From Corallococcus coralloides DSM 2259 (lineage in GTDB: Bacteria > Myxococcota > Myxococcia > Myxococcales > Myxococcaceae): a stretch of DNA of 64,000 nucleotides. Each line of letters begins with the position of its first letter. The first letter of the stretch is position 1. The position numbers and the translations under genes are program-made. Of the stretch, positions 16,588 through 22,695 are shown in pieces. The notes under the pieces are model-generated. The model had not been told where the DNA came from and made no database searches. It was given only the letters and a program-made list of their open reading frames with translations. Location of the stretch: contig NC_017030.1 in the NCBI RefSeq assembly GCF_000255295.1, forward strand, positions 9,460,328 through 9,524,327. The letters run 5' to 3'.

Positions 16588-17523
16588 TCAACCACAGAGA
16601 TCTCCACCGAGCACGTCTCCCTGCGCGAGACTCTCCGCACCATCACCAGACAAGACCAGCTCGGCGGTCATTCCAGCCTCAAGTTCCTGGAAGCTGTGGC
16701 CATAAGCGTGAATCTGCTCGACGCGAATCGAAACGGGCCGGTCGTCTGAACGGGTGGACGGACCATATCCTTCGGGTGTCCGCACTGGAGTCAGCTTGAA
16801 GGCGGCCGAGAAGACGTCGCCGATGCGGATGATGCCTTCGATGATGCGTCCGGCCGCGCGGACGCCCCCCGGCTGGGGATTGACGCTCGCCACTGCGAAT
16901 TCGATGGGGCTGCTCGCCACGGCTCGATACGCATGGGGTACAGCTTCGGACAGCCACCACTCCCAGAACTGAAGTCGGCGCTCGGGGTCGGATGATGCGT
17001 CCCAGGGAGGTCCGCCCGCGGAGGCAGCCGCTGCGAACATGGACGCATCCATGTCTTCTGCATCGACCTGGTTGTCGCGCAGGTGCGCATCGTCCTCAGT
17101 CAGCGGGAAAGTCTCGTCGTCGATGCAGGTAAGCAGGGCCTGCACCGCGGAGAATCCCGCTGCGGCTCCCTGCGAATCCTCATCCGAAGACGACAACTCC
17201 ACCATGTGGTCCCAGGCCCGCTGCCAGAGTGCCTGGGCTTCGATCTTGTCGAGCCGCCCCACCCTCACCGCTTCCGCCGAATCCAGCACGGTGTGCGGCG
17301 TGCGGTCCTGTGAGGACTTCAACTCCCAGAGAGGAAGCACATGCCGGGCAGTCGTGAGCGCCAGCGCCACACGCCGGGCATACCCGGGTCCACGCCCCTG
17401 CTCACGCCCCAGCGACCTCCAGATCTTCCGCCGCAGGCCCAACGAAAGGTCGTGCACGGGGTCCGCTCGCACTGACTCAATCGCCCGTTGAAGCAGGGAC
17501 TTCAAAATCTCGGGCTCACCCAT
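16588..17523 (-). CDS. Imm5-like protein fused to EF-Tu domain-2-like barrel
   Basis: The protein is 311 residues. The N-terminal 190 are all-alpha and resemble Imm5-type immunity proteins (ARRVALALTTARHVLPLWE; RRLQFWEWWLSEAVPHAYRAV). The last 100 match the layout of EF-Tu domain 2: GRIIEGIIRIGDVFSAAF, then RPVSIRVEQIHAYGHSFQELEAGMTAELVLSG, then GDVL. There is no GTPase domain. The ATG at 17523 (GEPEILKSLLQ) has a GGAG ribosome-binding site; the extension to 17562 starts at CTG. The combination suggests an immunity protein that borrows an EF-Tu-like surface. Both domain calls are by eye. Confidence 0.6.
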   Translation of the reverse strand: MGEPEILKSLLQRAIESVRADPVHDLSLGLRRKIWRSLGREQGRGPGYARRVALALTTARHVLPLWELKSSQDRTPHTVLDSAEAVRVGRLDKIEAQALWQRAWDHMVELSSSDEDSQGAAAGFSAVQALLTCIDDETFPLTEDDAHLRDNQVDAEDMDASMFAAAASAGGPPWDASSDPERRLQFWEWWLSEAVPHAYRAVASSPIEFAVASVNPQPGGVRAAGRIIEGIIRIGDVFSAAFKLTPVRTPEGYGPSTRSDDRPVSIRVEQIHAYGHSFQELEAGMTAELVLSGDGAESLAQGDVLGGDLCG

Positions 17524-17558
17524 CCTCAATCTCCACGTTCGGCCTCCCCTGCATCGAC

Positions 17559-17903
17559 TCAAGGGGCATCAGGCGGCAGATTCCCCCATGCGTCCGGATT
17601 CTCCGGCTCGGGTGTCAGCGCGAGCCGGGTGAACCGGCCACCCCGGACCTCAACAACCGCCCACAATTCGGCCAGGCAATTCGGGCAGCGGCCCAGTCCG
17701 TAAGCCCAGACGTCGCGCCCTACCGTCCCTGGCTCAGGCCCCACGGGCGACCGCGGCATCCTGGGTGCAAGGCCCCAGACAATCTCACCGGCAGAAAAAC
17801 GCCTGTCCTCCAGGACCCCGATGTCCGCCTGAAAGGCGACCTCGCCCAGGCAACCGCAGGCACTGCACCCCACCACCCCCAAGAACTCATTGTACCGGCC
17901 CAT
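17559..17903 (-). CDS. Zinc-ribbon cassette protein with MGRYNEF start
   Basis: The 114-residue protein has two CxxC pairs (CSACGC, CPNC) spaced to form a zinc ribbon. The ATG at 17903 has a GGAGG ribosome-binding site. Its first seven residues, MGRYNEF, and the surrounding start region are repeated at an unrelated gene at 20858-21262. It lies 35 bases upstream of the Imm5-like gene on the same strand and is probably co-transcribed with it. Function is unknown; an immunity role fits the context. Confidence 0.6.
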   Translation of the reverse strand: MGRYNEFLGVVGCSACGCLGEVAFQADIGVLEDRRFSAGEIVWGLAPRMPRSPVGPEPGTVGRDVWAYGLGRCPNCLAELWAVVEVRGGRFTRLALTPEPENPDAWGNLPPDAP

Positions 17904-17912
17904 CGCGCCGCC
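17884..17912. repeat. 29-bp start-region repeat, copy A
   Basis: These 29 bases are identical to 21243-21271. They include the start codon and the codons for MGRYNEF of two otherwise unrelated minus-strand genes. Confidence 0.75.
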
Positions 17913-17935
17913 TCCCCCCAGTTCCACTGCCAGGT

Positions 17936-17969
17936 AGCTCCAGAAGTATCCGCCGTCGCGTTGACTCCG
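17936..17969. repeat. Repeat R4 (diverged regA 3' end)
   Basis: This is a weaker copy of the regA tail (CAGAAGTATCCGCCGTCGCG versus CAGAAGTACCCGCCATCGCG at R1). It lies between the cassette gene start at 17903 and the abiE promoter. Confidence 0.55.
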
Positions 17970-18021
17970 TTTCGTCGGTACGACGGTGGTCTTCGCGGCG
18001 CCATGGAGGAGGCGGCTTTCC

Positions 18022-18035
18022 GCACAAAACTAAAA
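18022..18035. repeat. 14-bp direct repeat, copy 1 (abiE operator candidate)
   Basis: GCACAAAACTAAAA recurs identically at 18075-18088, 53 bases on. The second copy overlaps the abiE promoter. Confidence 0.6.
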
Positions 18036-18073
18036 TTCAGTGCGATCTTTATGCAGCACATCACGGCCAAGCT

Positions 18074-18107
18074 TGCACAAAACTAAAACGGCTCTATACT
18101 TTCGTGC
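18074..18107 (+). promoter_or_regulatory. abiE promoter, probably leaderless
   Basis: A -35-like TTGCAC (18074-18079) and a -10 TATACT (18095-18100) end only seven bases before the ATG at 18108, and no ribosome-binding site is present. This predicts a leaderless mRNA. The 14-bp direct repeat at 18075-18088 overlaps the -35 and spacer, so AbiEi autorepression there is plausible. Confidence 0.55.
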
Positions 18108-18689
18108 ATGAGTGCCGAACCCCCACTCAAGCCGGACTGGGACCAGCTCTACCGTGTGGCCGAGGCCCAGGAGGGCCACTTCACGACGCAGCAGGCTGCC
18201 CAAGCGGGCTACTCGCCCCAACTGCTTGCCCACTACGTGCGCATCGGCCGGGCTTCGCGAATCCAGCGGGGCATCTACCGGCTGGTGCACTTCCCAGCGG
18301 GCGAGCACGAGGACCTCGTCGCGGTGTGGCTCTGGTCCGAACAGATGGGAACCTTCTCCCATCAGACCGCACTCGCGCTTTACGACCTCTCCGATGTCCT
18401 GCCCGCGCGGATCCACCTGACGCTCCCGGAGGCGTGGAAGACGCGTCGTTTGCGCGTGCCCAAGCTTGTCGTGCTCCACTTTGCCGACCTGCTCGACTCC
18501 GAGCGCCAGTGGGTGGGGGCCGTGCGGGTCACGACTCCCTCCAGGACATTGGATGACTGCGCGCGGGGCGCACTCACTCCGGACCTGATGCGTCAGGCCG
18601 CGCTGCAAGCCCTGCATCGCGGCATGGTCAGGGGCTCCCTGCCAACCGTGGAAGAGGCACTGAAGCCTTTTGGAGGCCTCAACGCGTGA
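18108..18689 (+). CDS. abiEi: AbiEi-type antitoxin of type IV toxin-antitoxin system
   Basis: The 193-residue protein has the N-terminal AbiEi winged helix (GHFTTQQAAQAGYSPQLLAHYVRIGRASRIQRGIYRL) and the following antitoxin domain (DLVAVWLWSEQMGTFSHQTALALYDLSD; RVTTPSRTLDDCARG). It is the DNA-binding antitoxin and repressor of AbiE systems. Its stop overlaps the GTG start of the AbiEii gene. Confidence 0.88.
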   Translation: MSAEPPLKPDWDQLYRVAEAQEGHFTTQQAAQAGYSPQLLAHYVRIGRASRIQRGIYRLVHFPAGEHEDLVAVWLWSEQMGTFSHQTALALYDLSDVLPARIHLTLPEAWKTRRLRVPKLVVLHFADLLDSERQWVGAVRVTTPSRTLDDCARGALTPDLMRQAALQALHRGMVRGSLPTVEEALKPFGGLNA

Positions 18690-19591
18690 CGAGCCGCACC
18701 TATGCATCGCCCGCGGCCTTCAAGCAGGCGCTGGAGCAGCGCCTTCGCCAGGAGGCCCAGAAGCGCAACCTGCCACTCGAACGTCAGCGCGAGCTGCTGG
18801 TCTTCAGCCGCTTCCTCGCCCGCGTCTACGCGAAGCTGGGCTCCAGCGTCACCCTCAAGGGAGGACTGGTGCTGGAGCTCCGCATCGAAGGGGCGCGAGC
18901 CACGAAGGACATCGACCTTCGCATCCAAGGCGACCCCAGCGGATTGCTACTCCAACTGCAGGACGCTGCAAGGCACGAGCTTGGCGACTTCTTTTCGTTC
19001 GAGGTCCGCCCGGATGACGAGCATCCCAAGATCCAGAACGAGGGCATGCGCTACGAAGGGCTGCGCTTTCGCGCGGAGTGCAGGCTCGCACAGAAGATCT
19101 ACAGCCGCCCTTTCGACGTGGACGTCGCCTTCGGGGAGCCCATGCTGGGAACGCCTGATGAGGTCACGGCCCCCGACGTGCTCGGCTTCGCGAACATCGC
19201 GCCGCCCCGCCTGCGGCTCTACCCCGTCGAAACCCATCTCGCGGAGAAATTGCACGCATACACAATGCCCCGACTGCGGCCAAACTCACGCGTGAAAGAC
19301 CTGCCCGACCTCGCGCTGCTGGCGCAGGCACGGAAGCCACTGGAGGCAGAGCAGCTGCGACAAGCGCTCAAGCTGACCTTCGACTTCCGCAATACCCATC
19401 CACTGCCGGGCGCCCTTCCCCTCCCGTCCAGGGATTGGGAGAGGCCCTACGCGGACATGGCCCAGGACAACCAGCTCCCCTGGCCCACACTCGAGAAAGT
19501 GACCGAAGCCGCGAAACGCTTCCTCGATCCCGTCCTGGACGGGGCATCCATCACCCGTTGGGATCCGGAGACCTGGAGTTGGAATCACTGA
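18686..19591 (+). CDS. abiEii: AbiEii/AbiGii-type nucleotidyltransferase toxin
   Basis: The 301-residue protein shows the nucleotidyltransferase core LKGGLVLELRI...RATKDIDLRI (GG and DxD-type motif) and the downstream PVETHLAEKLHAY and RVKDLPDLALLAQA motifs of the AbiEii/DUF1814 family. Relatives modify RNA or otherwise stop growth during phage attack; the antitoxin acts without direct binding (type IV). The GTG start is coupled to the antitoxin stop. The catalytic motifs look intact. Confidence 0.88.
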   Translation: MTSRTYASPAAFKQALEQRLRQEAQKRNLPLERQRELLVFSRFLARVYAKLGSSVTLKGGLVLELRIEGARATKDIDLRIQGDPSGLLLQLQDAARHELGDFFSFEVRPDDEHPKIQNEGMRYEGLRFRAECRLAQKIYSRPFDVDVAFGEPMLGTPDEVTAPDVLGFANIAPPRLRLYPVETHLAEKLHAYTMPRLRPNSRVKDLPDLALLAQARKPLEAEQLRQALKLTFDFRNTHPLPGALPLPSRDWERPYADMAQDNQLPWPTLEKVTEAAKRFLDPVLDGASITRWDPETWSWNH

Positions 19592-19636
19592 ACAAGGGCT
19601 GAGGACAGACCACGAACGTGCAGCCCCCCCTCTGGC

Positions 19637-19692
19637 CTTCCCGCCGCGGAACAGGCTCTACTGAGAGGTGCTTTGCATTTCTATCAGAGGGC
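19637..19692. repeat. Leader repeat, displaced copy
   Basis: About 56 bases closely match 31852-31907, the leader of the lipoprotein gene at 31913 (shared core GCGGAACAGGCTCTACTGAG). No gene follows here. The two copies bracket 12.2 kb of island. Confidence 0.7.
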
Positions 19693-19781
19693 CGTCAAGC
19701 AGCAGGACGACCCCACCATTTCGGGACAGCCACGCTCGGAATCGCAAGGCGCCACCTACAGCCGCCCGCTGCAAGCGTGAA

Positions 19782-20050
19782 TCAGTCTTCCGCTCGAGCG
19801 ATAGAGACGTACTCAAGAGCCAGCCGGACCAACTCCTCCATGTCGGCCACGGGGCGCGCGGTCATCATCTGGCCGGGCCCCATGTGGGAGAACGTCCACG
19901 TCTCCCTTCTCTTGCATAGCGCGAACGCTACGTAGTTCCCGGTCGCGGGGTGCCTGTAGCGGCACATCATCATCGAGTCAGCCCCCCCCCCATGTAGCGG
20001 ACCTCGATACCCCTGCTCCGCAGGAGTTCAACCGCCTGCGCCAGGTTCAC
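19782..20050 (-). pseudogene. Small cassette gene broken at a poly-G tract
   Basis: A GTG at 20050 with a GGAAGGAGGGAG ribosome-binding site opens NLAQAVELLRSRGIEVRYMGGG. The frame then stops after a run of ten Gs (19982-19991). With one more G it would continue into MMMCRYRHPATGNYVAFALC...EELVRLALEYVSIARAED, ending at 19782 (about 88 residues). The GTG overlaps the stop of the upstream toxin-tip ORF (GTGA), the layout of a toxin-immunity pair. Slippage, decay or a sequencing indel are all possible. Confidence 0.55.
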
Positions 20051-20277
20051 TGACTCCCTCCTTCCGAGCTGCCTCCTGCGCCTCTGGACGTCCGAGTAAC
20101 GGTCCAGAAGTGGGCCGGTCTCGTAACCCAGATGTACTCCGACCTGTCCATCTTGGCCTCGTAGCCAATACCGGGACCTGGCGACTCAGGAGACGCCTCA
20201 GCCTGCGGCCCCCACGGGTCCCGAATCCGAACCTGCTTGGGGGTCGTCTTGTCGACAATCACTGCATGGGCCGGCCC
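20047..20277 (-). pseudogene. Orphan papain-like toxin tip
   Basis: This open stretch lacks a proper start. It reads GPAHAVIVDKTTPKQVRIRDPWGP..., the His-containing last part of papain-fold (cysteine peptidase) toxin tips, in which AHAVIVDG...V.IRDPW is typical. The catalytic Cys half is missing, and a stop lies directly upstream in frame. It is a displaced C-terminal fragment, coupled by GTGA to the small gene downstream. Confidence 0.5.
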
Positions 20278-20330
20278 TCACGCGGTCCATGCCCCGTGTC
20301 CTTGACACGGAAGCGACTCTTGCCGACTGC

Positions 20331-20861
20331 TTACTCTCCAGCCGACTCAAAGGAAACTGGAGAGCCGCCCCCATACAGGACTTGAGCGTCTCCCCTTGAA
20401 ACGCGCTCAGCCAAGCTCCGGCCGACGAAAATGGGGACCTTGTCCTTGGAAACGAGGGGACTCTCCTTTTCAACAAACGCCAGGAGTTCCTTCATCATCT
20501 TCTTCAGGCGCCTTCCCTCCGCGCCCCCACCGGGCGACGCATCAAGATAGAACCGCCCTGGAATCACATCGCGGTCCCGCGCCTGTGCTCTGGTCCACTC
20601 CAAACATGCACCAGCCTTGGGATAGACATGGAACTCTCCATCCCGCCCGACCACGGGAGCAACGCGACCCTGGACAAGAGCCAGCAGGTCTGCCGGAAAC
20701 ACGACCTGCTCGGGACTCGAACATTGCCCGACCGGCACCGCCTCTAGCTGAGGGTTCGTTGAAAACCGTGGTGCGCACATGGCCTGCCAGCGGTCCCTCA
20801 GAAACTCACAGAGCCGTTGCTCGTCGCGCGCATCAACTGCGATTTGAAACTGAGTACTCAT
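20331..20861 (-). CDS. Putative immunity protein paired with toxin
   Basis: The 176-residue soluble protein runs from the ATG at 20861 (MSTQFQIAVDARDEQRLCEFLRDRW). It has no recognised family. The C-terminal half contains RRLKKMMKELLAFVEKESPLVSKDKVPIFVGRSLAERV. The start overlaps the stop of the toxin gene at 20858 (ATGA), the classic toxin-immunity arrangement. The frame is open to 21035, but that extension lies inside the toxin gene and is spurious. Confidence 0.6.
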   Translation of the reverse strand: MSTQFQIAVDARDEQRLCEFLRDRWQAMCAPRFSTNPQLEAVPVGQCSSPEQVVFPADLLALVQGRVAPVVGRDGEFHVYPKAGACLEWTRAQARDRDVIPGRFYLDASPGGGAEGRRLKKMMKELLAFVEKESPLVSKDKVPIFVGRSLAERVSRGDAQVLYGGGSPVSFESAGE

Positions 20862-21262
20862 GGCTGCCGATTCCCTACTGGACCCCAGTTGGGCTGAAGG
20901 TGCGGATTTACGACGGGGTCTGCAGCTCGGTTTCCGAACGGCACCTCGGTGTCCAGGCCTTGCTGCTTGAGACGCTCCTGAATCTTTTGGTGCCCGGGGC
21001 CACCGCTTCGACCACCGCGGCTGTGCTGGAACCACTCCTCATACGGCAGCTGGCCTCCTCCATCAACGTACCGGCGATACCGCCAGACGTCGCCCTCAGG
21101 GGTTCCCTTGGGCGGCTTCGCAGTTGCGGCTGCCTCGTCGCGCACATTGGGCGGCCCACCAGGCTCTACATTGGTCCCCGGCCTGTCCTTGGCCTCAGAA
21201 ACGGTCCGTTCGCGCCCCCTCTGTCCCCCCCCCCAAGAACTGAACTCATTGTACCGGCCCAT
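20858..21262 (-). CDS. Stand-alone small toxin with MGRYNEF start
   Basis: The 134-residue protein has a disordered Gly/Pro-rich N-terminus. A compact end then contains WRYRRYVDGGGQLPYEEWFQHSRGGRSGGPGHQKIQERLKQQGLDTE, a layout seen before nuclease-type tips of polymorphic toxins (inference by eye). No signal peptide and no RHS repeats are present. It seems to be a freed toxin tip with a translation start copied from elsewhere: 29 bases around its start equal 17884-17912. The partner immunity gene overlaps downstream. Confidence 0.5.
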   Translation of the reverse strand: MGRYNEFSSWGGGQRGRERTVSEAKDRPGTNVEPGGPPNVRDEAAATAKPPKGTPEGDVWRYRRYVDGGGQLPYEEWFQHSRGGRSGGPGHQKIQERLKQQGLDTEVPFGNRAADPVVNPHLQPNWGPVGNRQP

Positions 21263-21271
21263 CGCGCCGCC
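21243..21271. repeat. 29-bp start-region repeat, copy B
   Basis: Identical to 17884-17912. It covers the start codon and MGRYNEF codons of the toxin gene ending at 20858. Confidence 0.75.
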
Positions 21272-21305
21272 CTCTCAGCTCCACATCCCCCCGGCAGGAG
21301 GCCAG

Positions 21306-21536
21306 ATGCACTGTCGTTGGCTCATCGCCGCATTGCTCCAACTGTCCGTCGGATGCGCCATCATGGCTTCCCTACAGCATCGGTCCGTCCTGTTCCTTCT
21401 GTTGTTTCCAACCACGGAGATCAATGCGGATCCGGAACGAAGTTCATCCCCACGAATCTCCTGGCGAAGTCATCCGGATCAATTACCTCTCCATGCTGCC
21501 GTGCGCGTTCCTCGTTCTTCTTCCAGATCAGGATGA
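21306..21536 (+). pseudogene. Lipoprotein signal-peptide fragment
   Basis: The first 19 codons (MHCRWLIAALLQLSVGCAI) are a diverged copy of the start of the lipoprotein gene at 31913 (MHCRWLVVALLLLSVGCAH), including the lipobox. The mature domain is missing; the frame runs on into unrelated sequence antisense to the gene at 21421. It is a recombination remnant. Confidence 0.6.
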
Positions 21537-21732
21537 TTTCTGCGGCGGGATCGGTGTCCCACTGCATCGCGGCCCGGAGCACAGCCTGCCAGCTCCCCTC
21601 TGTGTGGAATACAGTTCGCAGCTTCGGACAAGCCACTTCCAGCTTCGCTTCGTCCTCGGCACCGAGGCGGCCGATAGCCCAAAGGACATAGCGCTCCAAC
21701 ATCCAGATCAGGATTTGGCGTGAGGCGTCCAC
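21421..21732 (-). CDS. Immunity-type hypothetical protein
   Basis: The 103-residue helix-rich acidic protein (ILIWMLERYVLWAIGRLGAEDEAKLEVA; WQAVLRAAMQWDTDPAAEIILIWKKNEERA; DPDDFARRFVGMNF) has a GTG start with an AGAGGA ribosome-binding site. The size and pattern resemble immunity proteins of myxobacterial toxin islands; no family name can be given with certainty. It is on the same strand as the RHS locus and its immunity genes. Confidence 0.6.
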   Translation of the reverse strand: MDASRQILIWMLERYVLWAIGRLGAEDEAKLEVACPKLRTVFHTEGSWQAVLRAAMQWDTDPAAEIILIWKKNEERARQHGEVIDPDDFARRFVGMNFVPDPH

Positions 21733-21842
21733 TACAGGGTTCCTCTTGGTTGGTCAGGTGGTGCTCCGTACGGCGGGCCGGGGAGCATCAGGAGTTCAAG
21801 CGAAGGAGCAGACCCGCCTCCACGAGGCAACGGGCCACCCTC

Positions 21843-22133
21843 TCAGCCCCATAGACCGCGGCGCAGTTCCTCGAACGAGAGAACCTCGCGCCCCGCCTGC
21901 AGGTCGTAAACGCGCATCCCCCTTCGAGTCAGCGCGCCGAGCATCACGACCAACTCTGCCCATACATCCTCGGAAGCGGCACGAAGAGGCACAGAGATCC
22001 CGATGGCGTCGCTCTCGCCCGCCTCGGCGGGGACAGGGAACAACTCAACAAGCATTCTTGCGCTTGCGAGTTCGGAGTGGAGGTCCTGCCACTCGGCCTG
22101 CATCTGAGCCTCAGCGATGAGATTGAAAGACAC
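21843..22133 (-). CDS. Small hypothetical protein in RHS immunity cluster
   Basis: The 96-residue protein (MSFNLIAEAQMQAEWQDLHSELASARMLVELFPVPAE) has no signal peptide and no recognised family. The GTG start directly follows the TAG of the upstream gene. It is the third gene after the RHS toxin, all on one strand and almost without gaps, so a role in protection against that toxin or an older one is plausible. Confidence 0.6.
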   Translation of the reverse strand: MSFNLIAEAQMQAEWQDLHSELASARMLVELFPVPAEAGESDAIGISVPLRAASEDVWAELVVMLGALTRRGMRVYDLQAGREVLSFEELRRGLWG

Positions 22134-22481
22134 CTACGACCTCTCCGACGCAAAGGTGACGCCCACCACGTAAGGCGAGAGGGCGGACTTGATGCTCTCG
22201 CGGGCAGTACTCGCCAGCACCTGCCCTCGGTCATCGAACCGGACGGCATGCCTCGTACCCTCGGGTAACTGGTTCCTGAACCACCGGACCCGCCCGATTG
22301 CAAAGCGGACGCTCTTGCGCACGGCTTCTTCGCTCGTGAGGTCATGATTGAAGACGTGCACGGCAAGCCCGCGCTCCGAGCTGAACAGTTCAACGGTAGC
22401 GGGCCCCCACCCCATCGACAGCGGATCAACATTCATTGGGCACCCCGGCCGCCACGATTCCCACTCCAGTGACGCATTCAC
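22134..22481 (-). CDS. Hypothetical protein in RHS immunity cluster
   Basis: The protein is about 115 residues from a GTG at 22481 with a TGAGG ribosome-binding site (NASLEWESWRPGCPMNVDPLSMGWGPATVELF). The longer frame to 22658 overlaps the zinc-binding gene and is rejected. It is a mixed alpha/beta soluble protein (AVHVFNHDLTSEEAVRKSVRFAIGRVRWFRNQLPEG) with no family recognised. It lies between two other small genes downstream of the toxin. Confidence 0.55.
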   Translation of the reverse strand: MNASLEWESWRPGCPMNVDPLSMGWGPATVELFSSERGLAVHVFNHDLTSEEAVRKSVRFAIGRVRWFRNQLPEGTRHAVRFDDRGQVLASTARESIKSALSPYVVGVTFASERS

Positions 22482-22491
22482 ATCGATGGCC

Positions 22492-22695
22492 TCAATCAGG
22501 TCCGTATTCGAGAAGAATCTCAGTGCATCCTGAGCCGCAATAAATACCAGGGTGGCGTCCCGAGCCAGGCCCGAAGAGCTCAAGCCGTCGCTGACACACC
22601 GTGCAGAACACAGGCTCACCGCGCTCAATGGCAGCCATGATCCGCTGCTGTTCCTCAAACGCCCTCAGTGCCCGCTCTCGTTTGTCGTCGCTCAC
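22492..22695 (-). CDS. Small zinc-binding protein directly after RHS toxin
   Basis: The 67-residue protein has a helical N-terminus (DDKRERALRAFEEQQRIMAAIERGEP) and a four-cysteine knuckle (CTVC ... CGSGC). Its GTG start touches the TAA of the RHS gene, the standard place for the cognate immunity gene. It is the first candidate for immunity to the zincin tip, perhaps by metal or active-site masking (inference). Confidence 0.6.
   Translation of the reverse strand: MSDDKRERALRAFEEQQRIMAAIERGEPVFCTVCQRRLELFGPGSGRHPGIYCGSGCTEILLEYGPD

Noticed and set aside
19618..19935. Plus-strand ORF after the abiE genes
   Set aside because: It contains the displaced leader repeat and lies antisense to the broken small gene; no ribosome-binding site or domain.
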